Below, one piece after another: positions 1 to 8,419 of a DNA stretch of 64,000 bases (position 1 is the stretch's first letter; each line of letters opens with the position of its first letter). The stretch is from Nocardioides cynanchi. Its GTDB lineage: Bacteria > Actinomycetota > Actinomycetes > Propionibacteriales > Nocardioidaceae. The notes under the pieces are model-generated. The model ran no database searches and had not been told where the DNA came from. It worked only from the letters and a program-made list of their open reading frames with translations. Position numbers and translations under genes: made by a program. Where the stretch lies: assembly GCF_008761635.1 (NCBI RefSeq), contig NZ_CP044344.1:1-64000 (forward strand). The letters run 5' to 3'.

Positions 1-614
1 CGTCGCTTCCGGCACCGGTGACGGTGATCTACATGGGAGTCAACCTCGAGGCGAGCACGCTGCTGCTACCCACGACACGGCTGCTCCTGGCCGCGAAGCG
101 GGCGCGGGGCGGCCGGCCGGACCTGGTGGCCAGCAGCCTGCGTGACGTCGGCGACGCGCCGTCTGCGCCTCCGGGGCGTGGGGCTGCGTTGCGGAACACG
201 GCGCGGCTGAGCGTCTGGATGACCGAGGAGTGGCTGCGTCAGCTGGTGGCGCTCGCCGCCGGCCTCAGGGGACGGATCGTGGTCTTCGACCGGCACTTCT
301 ACCTCGACTACTACCACGCCGACGTCGATGCCGGACGGCGCCGCGGAGTAGCCGAGCGGTTGCACGGCTGGATGCTCGCGCGGGTCTACCCCAAGCCAGA
401 GCTGGTGATCATGCTGGACGCACCCGCCGAGGTGCTCCATGCGCGCAAGCCCGAGGCCACGGTGGCGTGGCTCGAAAGACGCCGTCAGCAGTATCTGGAG
501 CTGGCCCCGCTCGTTCCTCAGTTCGTGGTCGTGGATGTCGACCGGCCGCTGGATGCCGCCGTGTCCGAGGTCGCGGCCGCAATCGAATCATCATGGAAGG
601 CGAAGAACTCGTGA
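1..614 (+). CDS. Thymidylate-kinase-like nucleotide kinase, C-terminal part (5' end outside window)
   Basis: The frame is open from the first bases, so the gene starts upstream of the window and its P-loop is not visible. What remains (about 200 residues) resembles the thymidylate kinase fold: a DR-type motif (VVFDRHFYLDYY, around residue 95), a basic stretch compatible with a phosphate-binding lid, and a late strand VIMLDAPAEVLHARK typical of this family. The stop overlaps the next start by GTGA (611-614), indicating translational coupling with the dehydrogenase and PEP-mutase genes. A role in making or activating a nucleotide-linked precursor for the surface polysaccharide is inference from context. 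A plain dTMP kinase is less likely given the location. Confidence 0.6.
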   Translation, partial: SLPAPVTVIYMGVNLEASTLLLPTTRLLLAAKRARGGRPDLVASSLRDVGDAPSAPPGRGAALRNTARLSVWMTEEWLRQLVALAAGLRGRIVVFDRHFYLDYYHADVDAGRRRGVAERLHGWMLARVYPKPELVIMLDAPAEVLHARKPEATVAWLERRRQQYLELAPLVPQFVVVDVDRPLDAAVSEVAAAIESSWKAKNS

Positions 615-1573
615 AGATCCTGTTGGCCAGCCCGATCGACCCCGGGACCGTGGAGGTCCTCTCGGAGTCGCATGACGTGGTCAAGCCGGCCTCGACGACA
701 CGCGAGGCGCTCAAGGAGGCGATCGCCGACCGGGACGTCGTGGTCCTCCGCAGCGGGGTGATGCTCTCGGCGGACGTGCTCGCCGCTGCGCCCGGTCTCG
801 AGCTGCTGGTCCGCGCTGGGGCGGGTCTCGACAACATCGACCTCGACCAGGCGCGCGCCCAGGGGCTGCGGGTGGTCAAGATCCCCGGCATGTCGGCGCC
901 TCCGGTCGCCGAGTTCACCTTCGCGCTCCTCCTCTCGCTGGCTCGCAAGGTGACGGTGGCCGACCGTGCGCTGCGCGACGGCCACTGGCCGAAGCCGTCC
1001 TTGGGGGGTCCGCTGCTGCACGGCAAGACGCTCGGCATCGTCGGAGCCGGCAACATCGGCGCGCTGGTCGGCCAGATGGGTGCGTCGTGGGGGATGCGCG
1101 CCATCGGCTGCGTGGCCAACCCCAACGACACCATCGCGCAGCAGCTGCTGGGGCGCGGTGTGCGGCTCACCGACTTCGACGAGGTGCTCACCACGGCAGA
1201 CTTCCTCTGCTTGCACACCCCGCTCGACGAGTCGACCCGGCATCTGATCGGCTCCGAAGCGCTGAGCCGGATGAAGCCCGGATCGCTCCTGATCAACGTC
1301 GCGCGCGGCGGGGTGGTCGACGAGGCAGCACTCTTCGAGGCGCTGAACCGCGCCGACACCGTCGCGGGGGCAGCCCTCGACGTGCACGAGATCGAAGGCG
1401 AGGGGACCCGGTCCCGCTTCGCCGACATGGACAACGTCGTCCTCACACCGCACATCGGGGCCATGGCGGTGGATTCTCAGCGCCTGATCGGTGAACGCAT
1501 CGTCGAACTGGTGCGGGCCCATGACAACGCAAAACTTGACGAGGAGATCCGAGATGGCGAACACGTACTCTGA
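611..1573 (+). CDS. D-2-hydroxyacid dehydrogenase (PGDH-like), candidate phosphonopyruvate reductase
   Basis: A 320-residue NAD(P)-dependent D-2-hydroxyacid dehydrogenase. The Rossmann motif GAGNIG lies at residues 145-150, the catalytic arginine in NVARGG at about 232, a glutamate near 260 and the catalytic histidine in TPHIG at 281. There is no C-terminal ACT or ASB domain, so this is not a full-length serine-pathway SerA. I chose GTG 611 because it overlaps the previous stop (GTGA), has GGAAGG ten bases upstream and gives MKILLASP; ATG 593 is the alternative. The next gene is a PEP-mutase homologue. Reduction of phosphonopyruvate to phosphonolactate would pull that unfavourable reaction forward. 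This assignment is inference from gene order. Confidence 0.8.
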   Translation: MKILLASPIDPGTVEVLSESHDVVKPASTTREALKEAIADRDVVVLRSGVMLSADVLAAAPGLELLVRAGAGLDNIDLDQARAQGLRVVKIPGMSAPPVAEFTFALLLSLARKVTVADRALRDGHWPKPSLGGPLLHGKTLGIVGAGNIGALVGQMGASWGMRAIGCVANPNDTIAQQLLGRGVRLTDFDEVLTTADFLCLHTPLDESTRHLIGSEALSRMKPGSLLINVARGGVVDEAALFEALNRADTVAGAALDVHEIEGEGTRSRFADMDNVVLTPHIGAMAVDSQRLIGERIVELVRAHDNAKLDEEIRDGEHVL

Positions 1574-2483
1574 CCGACCCAGCCTGAGCCGCGCTGACGC
1601 CAAGCGTCTGCGACTTCGCAACGGCCTGGCCGATGACAAGCCGGTAGTGGCGGTCGGCGCCCACGACGCGATGAGCGCCCGGCTGATCGGGAACTACGAC
1701 TTCGACGCCGTGTGGGTGAGCGGGTTCGGCGTCTCGGCCATGGCCTACGGCCTTCCGGACCTCAACCTGGTGACCATGAGCGAGACCCTTGCGGTGACCC
1801 GTGCGATCGAGGGTGTCACCGAGCTGCCGGTGGTCGTCGACTGCGACAACGGCTTCGGCGGGTTCAGCAACGTCGTGCGCACCGCCGTCGAGTTCGACCG
1901 CGCCGGTGTGGCGGCCGTCTGCATCGAGGACAACCTCTTCCCCAAGCGCAACAGCCTCTACCAGGGCAAGTCCAAGCGAGAGCTGATCCCGGTCAAGGAG
2001 CAGTCTCGTCGGCTCAAGGCCGCGGTGGAGGGCAGGGACTCCGAGCTGTTCGTGGTCATCGCGCGCGTCGAGGCCCTGATCGCAGGACACGGTGTCGACG
2101 CCGCCATGGAGCGCGCCACCGCGTACGCAGAGGCCGGCGCGGACGCGATCCTGATCCACAGTAAGGACAAGACGCTCACCGAGATCACCGACTTCCTCGA
2201 CGCCTGGCATGCCACCGGCATCGACAAGCCGCTGGTCGCCGTGCCGACCTTGTTCCCCGACTACACCGCCGACGAGCTGCACGCGAAGGGCTTCTCGATG
2301 GTGATCCTGGCCAACCAGCCGATGCGGGCCGCGGTCAAGGCGATGGAGGACACCCTGGAGATCCTCGACAAGGAGCGCAAGCCGGCTGCAGCCGACCCGA
2401 CCATCGCGTCCGTCAACCACGTCTTCGACCTCGTGCTCACCACGGAGACGATCCAGGCGGAGGAGGCGGATGAAGAAGCCTGA
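1554..2483 (+). CDS. pepM: PEP mutase / isocitrate lyase family enzyme (probable phosphoenolpyruvate mutase)
   Basis: A 309-residue TIM-barrel enzyme of the PEP mutase/isocitrate lyase superfamily. PEP mutase rearranges phosphoenolpyruvate to phosphonopyruvate, forming the C-P bond that opens nearly all phosphonate pathways. Metal ligands are seen in VDCDNG (D96, D98) and E125. The gating loop is EDNLFPKRNSLY (125-136). It keeps the lysine, asparagine and leucine that mark mutases (K131, N133, L135), but the usual EDK lysine is N127. ATG 1554 follows GAGGAG at 1541. The gene overlaps the dehydrogenase before it and the ATP-grasp gene after it. No phosphonopyruvate decarboxylase gene is visible. 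Another lyase of the superfamily, or phosphonopyruvate hydrolase, is possible, but the latter usually lacks the loop asparagine. Confidence 0.75.
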   Translation: MANTYSDRPSLSRADAKRLRLRNGLADDKPVVAVGAHDAMSARLIGNYDFDAVWVSGFGVSAMAYGLPDLNLVTMSETLAVTRAIEGVTELPVVVDCDNGFGGFSNVVRTAVEFDRAGVAAVCIEDNLFPKRNSLYQGKSKRELIPVKEQSRRLKAAVEGRDSELFVVIARVEALIAGHGVDAAMERATAYAEAGADAILIHSKDKTLTEITDFLDAWHATGIDKPLVAVPTLFPDYTADELHAKGFSMVILANQPMRAAVKAMEDTLEILDKERKPAAADPTIASVNHVFDLVLTTETIQAEEADEEA

Positions 2484-3681
2484 CTCCCGGCGCCGACCGT
2501 GGGGGGACGGCCCCGCAGCGGTGGTCGTCGGGCTCGACAACATCACCGGCCTCCAGACCGCGCGGATCCTCGCAGACCGGGGCGTTCGCGTGTACGGAGT
2601 GGCCTCGGACCGCCGTCACTTCGGTGCGCGTACCAACGCCTGCGTCGAGGTGGTCGAGTCGCGGCTGTCCGGACCAGCGCTGGTCGACACCCTGCGCCGG
2701 CTGGCGCGGCGGCTCGGGCCGGATCGTGCGGTGCTCGTGCCGTGCACCGACGGCGCGGTCTGGGCGCTCTCCTTGCACCGCGACGAGCTGCTCGACCTGT
2801 TCCGCCTGCCGCTCGGCGACCACGATGGCATCGACCTGCTCATGGACAAGGTGCGCTTCGCCGACCATGCCCACCTCCACGGCCTCGCGGCGCCGCGAAC
2901 CGAGGTGCTGCGCAGCCGGGCCGACGCCGAGAAGGCCGCCGAGGTGCTCACCTGGCCGAGCCTGCTGAAGCCACCGGTCAAGGCGGAGGAATGGCTGGCC
3001 CACACCAGCGCCAAGGGAATCCCGGTGCGTAGCCCCGAGGAGCTGCTCGATGTCTACGACCGGGTCGCAGGATGGGCCCCGGTGCTGCTGGCCCAGGAGT
3101 GGGTCGAGGGGCCCGAGGACGCCCTCTTCTCCTGCAATGCCTACTTCGACGCCACCGGCGCTCCGCTGGTCACCTTCGTGGCGCGCAAGCTGCGCCAGTG
3201 GCCGCCGCACGTCGGCACCAGCGCCTCGGGCGAGGAGTGCCGCAACGACGAGGTGCTCAAGGAGACGCTGAGGGTCTTCGGCTCCGTGCCGTACCAGGGT
3301 CTGGCCTACCTCGAGATGAAGCGCGACTCACGCACCGGCACCATGATGATCATCGAGCCCAACGTCGGTCGGCCGACGGGGCGTTCCGCGATCGCCGAGG
3401 GCGGTGGCGTCGAGCTGGTCTACACCGCCTACTGCGACGCCGCGGGCCTGCCGCTGCCCACCCGGCGTACCCAGCAGTACCTCGACACCACCTGGCTGGA
3501 CGTGCGTCGCGACGTCCAGGCCGCCGTGGTCGGAATCCGGCGCGGCGAGCTCACGGCGCGCGACTGGTTGTCGTCGTTGCGCGGACCTCGCACGCATGCC
3601 ATCTGGTCGGCCCGCGACCCCCAACCCTTCGCCACCGACCTGGCCAACGTCGCCGGCACCGCACTCCGGAGGCGGAGATGA
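2470..3681 (+). CDS. ATP-grasp carboxylate-amine ligase
   Basis: A 403-residue ATP-grasp protein. These enzymes activate a carboxylate as an acyl-phosphate and join it to an amine or other nucleophile. An N-terminal pre-ATP-grasp region begins with a GLDNITGLQTAR dinucleotide-fold-like turn. The ATP-binding lysines fall around residues 155-175 (LLKPPVKAEEW), and the Mg-binding Glu/Asn segment IIEPNVGRPTGRS is near 294-306. It overlaps the PEP-mutase gene by 14 bp and the next gene by ATGA. It resembles the D-aspartate ligase/carboxylase-like branch. Coupling of a phosphonate carboxylate such as phosphonolactate to an amino sugar or amino acid is a hypothesis from the neighbours; the substrate is unknown. 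Confidence 0.75.
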   Translation: MKKPDSRRRPWGDGPAAVVVGLDNITGLQTARILADRGVRVYGVASDRRHFGARTNACVEVVESRLSGPALVDTLRRLARRLGPDRAVLVPCTDGAVWALSLHRDELLDLFRLPLGDHDGIDLLMDKVRFADHAHLHGLAAPRTEVLRSRADAEKAAEVLTWPSLLKPPVKAEEWLAHTSAKGIPVRSPEELLDVYDRVAGWAPVLLAQEWVEGPEDALFSCNAYFDATGAPLVTFVARKLRQWPPHVGTSASGEECRNDEVLKETLRVFGSVPYQGLAYLEMKRDSRTGTMMIIEPNVGRPTGRSAIAEGGGVELVYTAYCDAAGLPLPTRRTQQYLDTTWLDVRRDVQAAVVGIRRGELTARDWLSSLRGPRTHAIWSARDPQPFATDLANVAGTALRRRR

Positions 3682-4778
3682 CCCGTCGGTTCGTGCGCAC
3701 CGCCGCCGCCGTGGCTCTCCTGGTGCCGACCCTGGTCGCGTGCTCCGATGGGCAGGATGTGGTGCACGCCGGAGCGCCGCGGACGGTCACCCCGCCTCCT
3801 CCACCACCCGTGCCGACCAAGCCGTCTCTGGTGCGTTACGTGAGCCCCACGGGCGACAACCACGCCACTGGCAGCATCGACCGACCGTGGCGCACCCTGA
3901 CCCATGCCCTGCGCCGGATCTACGCGGGCCAGGTGCTCTTCGTGCGCGGGGGTACCTACCACGAGCAGATCGACCACGTCCGGCTGCACGACGGAACCTC
4001 GACCGCCCCGATCACCGTTCTCTCCTACCCGGGCGAGAACCCCGTCCTGGACGGCTCGGTGTCCTTGCGCCGTCCCGAGTACTGGCTGATCGACAACCTC
4101 GACGTCGCAGGCGACCAGCACGCCCGGTCCCAGCCGTCCTTCATGGTCAAGGTGATCGGAGGTCAGCACTGGACGTGGGAGAACAGCGAGTTCAGCGGCA
4201 CCACGGGCAGGGCCAACGTGTTGATCACGGGCTTCGGCGTCGGCGAGCCGTTCGGGTTCAGGTTCGTCGGCAACTGCCTGCACGGGCTCCCCTCGCCTCC
4301 CGCCGGATCCACCAACCTCTTTCTCGGGTCGATGGTGTCGGGCGCCTCCGGGACGGTTGCGCGCAACGTCGTGTTCAACTCCGAGGACCAGCCCAACGTG
4401 CGGATCGGCTCGGGTGCCGGGGCGCCGGTCCGGGTGCAGGTCCGGCTGAACACGATCTACGGGGGCGCCTTGGGAATCGACGTACGCGGTCGGCCCCACC
4501 ACGTCAAGATCAGCAAGAACATCGTCGGTGGCGGCAGCGCGCCGGCCATGATCCGGTTCCCGCGCGGGCGCACGCGTGGGGTCCGGTTGATCAGCAACAT
4601 CGCAGTGAACACCGAACAGCTTCTCCGTCCGGAAGTGAGGAAGATGGTGCAGAAGCAGCAACGCGGATACGGCAACCTCGCGGTGTCCCAGGATCCGGGG
4701 TTCGTCGACACCTCCCGGTGCGACGGGTTCCGTCCGGGCCTCGACGCCGTGCTTCCCTACGGAGCGTTGGCGCCGTGA
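3678..4778 (+). CDS. Lipoprotein with right-handed beta-helix (pectate-lyase-like, DUF1565-type)
   Basis: A 366-residue exported lipoprotein. Residues 1-21 form a signal peptide ending in LVAC, with C22 the likely lipidated residue. A proline-rich linker (about 38-48) follows, then from residue 54 the pattern YVSPTGDN...PWRTLTHAL...VLFVRGGTYHEQ, typical of DUF1565 parallel beta-helix proteins. Repeated short beta strands run to the C-terminus. Such proteins bind or cleave polysaccharides; no catalytic set can be assigned with confidence. It is coupled to the ATP-grasp gene (ATGA at 3678) and to the Wzz-like gene (GTGA at 4775), so it most likely acts on the locus's own glycan at the cell surface. 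Confidence 0.75.
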   Translation: MTRRFVRTAAAVALLVPTLVACSDGQDVVHAGAPRTVTPPPPPPVPTKPSLVRYVSPTGDNHATGSIDRPWRTLTHALRRIYAGQVLFVRGGTYHEQIDHVRLHDGTSTAPITVLSYPGENPVLDGSVSLRRPEYWLIDNLDVAGDQHARSQPSFMVKVIGGQHWTWENSEFSGTTGRANVLITGFGVGEPFGFRFVGNCLHGLPSPPAGSTNLFLGSMVSGASGTVARNVVFNSEDQPNVRIGSGAGAPVRVQVRLNTIYGGALGIDVRGRPHHVKISKNIVGGGSAPAMIRFPRGRTRGVRLISNIAVNTEQLLRPEVRKMVQKQQRGYGNLAVSQDPGFVDTSRCDGFRPGLDAVLPYGALAP

Positions 4779-5911
4779 CGGTCAAGGAGCTCGCGGTCGG
4801 CCCGCCCGATGACCGCTGGCCGTCTACTGTTGGCGCCGTGACAGGAGGTCGGGCGGAGCGCGGGTCCGACGTATGGGCCACCCTGATGTGGGGACTACGG
4901 CGCTATGCGGTGCTCGTGCTCGCGATGGTGCTGCTCCTCGGGGTGCTGGTTCCCTTCCTGCTCTCGCGCCGTACCGCTGAGTACACCGCGACCGCACAGG
5001 TGGGCCCGAGCAAGCCGTTGCTGCTGCCCAACACCACCCCACTGCCGCGCTTCGCCGAGTCGGTGTTCAACAACGGCGCGGTCGAGGAGACCGTGCGCGG
5101 GCTGCTGAACCAGGCCAACGGCAACGTGATCCCGTCGAAGGTGCAGCTGATCGCGGCCCAGGACAACGTGGTGCTGGACGTCGTGGCACACGCCCGGACA
5201 GCCAAGCAGGCGATCGACATCGCCAACGCGGCCGCGGCCACGCTGATGTTCGAGCTGAACAAGTACTCCGACTCCGTCACGACCTTCACGACGCAACACA
5301 ACGCCATCCTGGCCAAGAAGGTGCCCAAGGTCGCCGGCGGCTCGATGTCGGTGGCGTTGGGGCTGCTGGCCGGGCTGCTCGGAGGGGTTGCGCTGGTCGG
5401 GCTGTTGTTGGTCTTCCGACGGCCGGTGGTCGACGCGTCGACCGTTCAGGAGGTCACCGGCTCGCCCGTCATCGGGCGGGTCAGCCTGCCACGACACGGA
5501 CCTCCCGATGCGTCCACCGATCGCGGTGTCGGGCTGCTCTGCCGACGACTCCTGGGCACTCCGGCCACCGCCGTCAACGTGGCAGCGCCGCACAGCACCC
5601 AGGCCCAGATGCTCGCCACGTCGATGACCGAGGTCTTCGGGAAGATCCGCACCGGAAGGCGGCCACAGAAGCGGCCCAACGGAACCACGGCGTCGCCCGT
5701 TCCGAAGGTGCAGGCACTCGACGACGCGGAGCTCTGGGTCAGCGCTCCCGAGGAACAGTCCTACACGCTGCTGATGGCTCCGGAGGGGATCAGCACCCGC
5801 AAGCTGCGCCTGCTGGCCGAGGGCTACGACACCGGCGCCCCCACGGGCGTCGTCATGGTGACCCGGACCCGGACGCGCGGGCGCCTGAAGCCACTCGTCC
5901 TCAAGGGCTGA
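4775..5911 (+). CDS. Wzz-like polysaccharide copolymerase (no kinase domain)
   Basis: A 378-residue protein with the Wzz/chain-length-determinant layout: a transmembrane helix near residues 43-64, an extracytoplasmic region with the periodic AxxAIDIANAAAATLM helix, and a second transmembrane helix near 190-213. A cytoplasmic tail of about 165 residues follows and has no Walker motifs, so the usual BY-kinase domain is missing. Wzz proteins set chain length in Wzx/Wzy-dependent polysaccharide synthesis. GTG 4775 overlaps the preceding stop; GTG 4839 or ATG 4886 are shorter alternatives. The gene ends just before a convergent kinase-like gene. Confidence 0.7.
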   Translation: MTVKELAVGPPDDRWPSTVGAVTGGRAERGSDVWATLMWGLRRYAVLVLAMVLLLGVLVPFLLSRRTAEYTATAQVGPSKPLLLPNTTPLPRFAESVFNNGAVEETVRGLLNQANGNVIPSKVQLIAAQDNVVLDVVAHARTAKQAIDIANAAAATLMFELNKYSDSVTTFTTQHNAILAKKVPKVAGGSMSVALGLLAGLLGGVALVGLLLVFRRPVVDASTVQEVTGSPVIGRVSLPRHGPPDASTDRGVGLLCRRLLGTPATAVNVAAPHSTQAQMLATSMTEVFGKIRTGRRPQKRPNGTTASPVPKVQALDDAELWVSAPEEQSYTLLMAPEGISTRKLRLLAEGYDTGAPTGVVMVTRTRTRGRLKPLVLKG

Positions 5912-5915
5912 GATG

Positions 5916-6995
5916 TCAGGCACCGGCTCGGGCGAGGCCGAGCAGTCGCTCGGCCTCGCCGCGGACCAGGTGGTCGGCCAGCGCCGCCGACCGCCTGGTC
6001 AGCCTTCCCGACACGCCTTGGCGTGGGCCGTCGATCATCGCGGTCCACTTGTCCATCAGGATGAGCAGCTGGTAGGCGCGCAGCCCGGCCCGGTCGGCCT
6101 CCGGCGGGAGGTACGACGCGATGGCGGCCTCCTCGAGCGGGTCCAGGGTCGTGGAGGAGAACGCCAACCCGTGGGTGTGGACCTGCTCACCGATCAGGCG
6201 GAGCCCGACCAGGAAGCGGCACAGGTCGTCGTACACCGGGACCCGCCACCGCGGCAGGGGATCGATGACGGTCAGTCGATCGTCCCCCATCAGCATGTTG
6301 CGCGGTGCGAAGTCGCCGTGACCCGCGGCCAGTCGCAGCTCGCGGGGGAGGACCTCGGTGGCGAGCTTCACGCCCTCCGTGACGAGCACGTCCCACTTCG
6401 GCGAGTCGAGGTAGGCCCCGTAGGCACGCAGCCGCTCGACCACGTCGTCACGGGTGCCCTGCTGGATCGGGCGGTCCGAGACCGGGGCTCGCTCCTGGAA
6501 GTGGCGCAGCCAGGTCCCCGCGAGCCCGCAACCGGTGACCGCGACGCCCGGCCCGCTCCGGCCGGGTCGCAGCCGGCTGAGCTCGAGCACCGAGCTGCGC
6601 AACGTCGGAGCGTTCACGAACGACATGACCAGGGTCGCGGCCTCAGGCATCAGGAGCAGGGGACGGACGACGCCCACCCCGGCGACGTCGCCGCAGGTTT
6701 CCTGGATCGTCGTCAGCCCGGCCCATTCGAGGAGGGTGAGCTCCTCCGCGGTCGCCTTCTCACGCCGCAGCCGCGGGCGACTTCCGGCACCGGGACCTCC
6801 GGGGGAGTCGCGACGGGCCTTGGCCAGCGCCACCGGCCCCTCGGCCCCGTCGAGATGGACGGTGAGCAGGACACAGGAGGGTCGATCCGCGAAGACGCGG
6901 ACCTCGAGCCCGGAGTGTGGCTGCTCGGGGAACCAGGTGTCGATGTGCGGGGCGATGCGCTGCTCGAGAGTCTGTACGAGACGCTCGTTCTCCAA
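5916..6995 (-). CDS. Aminoglycoside phosphotransferase-fold (APH) kinase
   Basis: A 359-residue small-molecule kinase of the APH/choline-kinase fold. The catalytic-loop motif GHGDFAPRNML is near residues 224-234 and is followed by VIDPLP near 242, which holds the Mg-binding aspartate. The family phosphorylates sugars, aminoglycosides, choline or homoserine. Within a polysaccharide locus a sugar or alditol kinase role is plausible, but no substrate can be read from the sequence. The gene lies on the opposite strand to the flanking genes and its stop is 4 bp from the Wzz-like gene (convergent). Its promoter would lie in the 128 bp shared with the divergent polymerase gene. Confidence 0.7.
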   Translation of the reverse strand: MENERLVQTLEQRIAPHIDTWFPEQPHSGLEVRVFADRPSCVLLTVHLDGAEGPVALAKARRDSPGGPGAGSRPRLRREKATAEELTLLEWAGLTTIQETCGDVAGVGVVRPLLLMPEAATLVMSFVNAPTLRSSVLELSRLRPGRSGPGVAVTGCGLAGTWLRHFQERAPVSDRPIQQGTRDDVVERLRAYGAYLDSPKWDVLVTEGVKLATEVLPRELRLAAGHGDFAPRNMLMGDDRLTVIDPLPRWRVPVYDDLCRFLVGLRLIGEQVHTHGLAFSSTTLDPLEEAAIASYLPPEADRAGLRAYQLLILMDKWTAMIDGPRQGVSGRLTRRSAALADHLVRGEAERLLGLARAGA

Positions 6996-7123
6996 CCGTG
7001 CCCCCGCCGCCTGCTCGGTCCGGGGGCATCCGCCGCCCGGGGAAGGAGCGTCAGGCTAGCACGCGTCCTGGGCGCCGACGCCGTGCTGACAGCGGCGGTT
7101 CCACGGCGTCGGGAGGTGGCTGC

Positions 7124-8419
7124 ATGTCCCTCCTGATGCTCGTCATCCTGGCTCCGATCGCGTTCCTCGTCGTCCTGACGTGCCTGCGAAAGCCGCTGTC
7201 CGTGGCGTTGCCCGCCTTCGCCGCATCCATCCCGTTCGGGAGCCTGCTCGCGGTCGGCCACTCGCGGTTCGGCTCGCTCTCCTCGATCCTCGGGCTCCTG
7301 GTGCTGATCGGGCTCGTGCTCCGCCTCGCGGTCAGTCAGCGGCAGCCCGCGCCCCTGTCGGGAACGGTGTTCCTCTGGCTGGGCTTCCTCGCGGTCGCCT
7401 CGAGCACGACCCTGTGGAGCCTCGATCCCGGCCTGACCGCGAACGGGATCCTGGAGATCGGCAGCCTGATCGCCATCTACGTCCTGGTCTCGATGAGCCC
7501 GATCGACCGTGACATCCTGCGCCGGGTCGAGCAGGGACTGATCGTCGGTGGCCTCGCCGCGGTGGCCTACGGCATGGTGCAGTTCACCCTCCTCGGAGGC
7601 TTCCCCAACGACACGCCGGGGCTCCCCCCGAGCCCCACGAGCCGCTTCGGCAACGACCTGCTCGGCCCCAACAACAACGCCGTCGCCTTCCTGCTGCCGC
7701 TGTGCATCTGTCTGCAGCGGTCGGTCACCGCGCCGCGGGCCAGCACGCGGCGCCTGCACGCCGGATTCGCCTTCCTGATGTTCCTCGGCATCGTGATGAC
7801 CGGCTCGCGCGGAGGCATGTTGTCCGCGGTGCTCTGCCTGCTGGTGCTGATCGCGGTCGCGCCGTGGGGACGCCGGACCCTGGCCACCTACCTGGTCACC
7901 GCCATCGCTGCCGGGTTGATCGCGTTCTTCCTGCACCCCTTCGGTCTGGCCGAGCGGAACGTGTCGACCACGTCGACCTCCGGCCGGACCAGCATCTGGA
8001 AGGTCGGTCTCGCTGCCTGCCCCGAGTACTGCACGGTCGGGTCGGGCTGGGACACGTTCCCGATCGTCTACGCACTCACGCAGCCGACGGTGCCCGGAGC
8101 GGACGTGCTCGCCGGGAGCGGCGGCTCCTACCAGCCGCACAACGTGATCCTGCTGGTGGCCATCGAGCTCGGCGTCCCCGGCCTGCTGCTGTTCTTCGCC
8201 GTCCTCGGGCTGACGATCTTCGAGGCGGGTCGGTTGCCCCGTTCGGTCCGGGGGCCGCCGCTGGCAGCGCTGCTCGGCACGTATCAGGCGTCGCTCTTCC
8301 TGTCGAACCTCGGCTACAAGTTCTACTGGATGGCCTTCATCATGGTGGCACTCCACCGCAGTGCGAGCTACATGGAGAGGTCCCGCGAGCGGGCGGCCGA
8401 GCTGGAACCGGTCAGCTGA
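7124..8419 (+). CDS. O-antigen ligase / polymerase-like membrane protein (Wzy family)
   Basis: A 431-residue polytopic membrane protein with about ten to twelve hydrophobic segments and a large extracytoplasmic loop around residues 270-350. The loop carries TSTSGRTSIWKVG...GSGWDTF, which fits the Wzy_C/O-antigen ligase signature. These proteins polymerise lipid-linked repeat units or ligate glycans to an acceptor outside the membrane. ATG 7124 follows a strong GGGAGGTGG ribosome-binding site at 7111-7119. Its 3' end overlaps the convergent sulfotransferase by 8 bp. With the Wzz-like and Wzx-like proteins it supports a Wzx/Wzy-type exopolysaccharide pathway. Confidence 0.8.
   Translation: MSLLMLVILAPIAFLVVLTCLRKPLSVALPAFAASIPFGSLLAVGHSRFGSLSSILGLLVLIGLVLRLAVSQRQPAPLSGTVFLWLGFLAVASSTTLWSLDPGLTANGILEIGSLIAIYVLVSMSPIDRDILRRVEQGLIVGGLAAVAYGMVQFTLLGGFPNDTPGLPPSPTSRFGNDLLGPNNNAVAFLLPLCICLQRSVTAPRASTRRLHAGFAFLMFLGIVMTGSRGGMLSAVLCLLVLIAVAPWGRRTLATYLVTAIAAGLIAFFLHPFGLAERNVSTTSTSGRTSIWKVGLAACPEYCTVGSGWDTFPIVYALTQPTVPGADVLAGSGGSYQPHNVILLVAIELGVPGLLLFFAVLGLTIFEAGRLPRSVRGPPLAALLGTYQASLFLSNLGYKFYWMAFIMVALHRSASYMERSRERAAELEPVS

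Noticed and set aside
611..1573. Housekeeping serA (3-phosphoglycerate dehydrogenase)
   Set aside because: Only 320 residues with no ACT/ASB regulatory domains, and it is coupled to the PEP-mutase gene.
3404..5911. Very long open frame (835 codons) covering the end of the ATP-grasp gene, the lipoprotein gene and the Wzz-like gene
   Set aside because: Only the last part (from 4775) has sensible protein sequence; the rest is Arg/Pro-rich out-of-frame reading of real genes.
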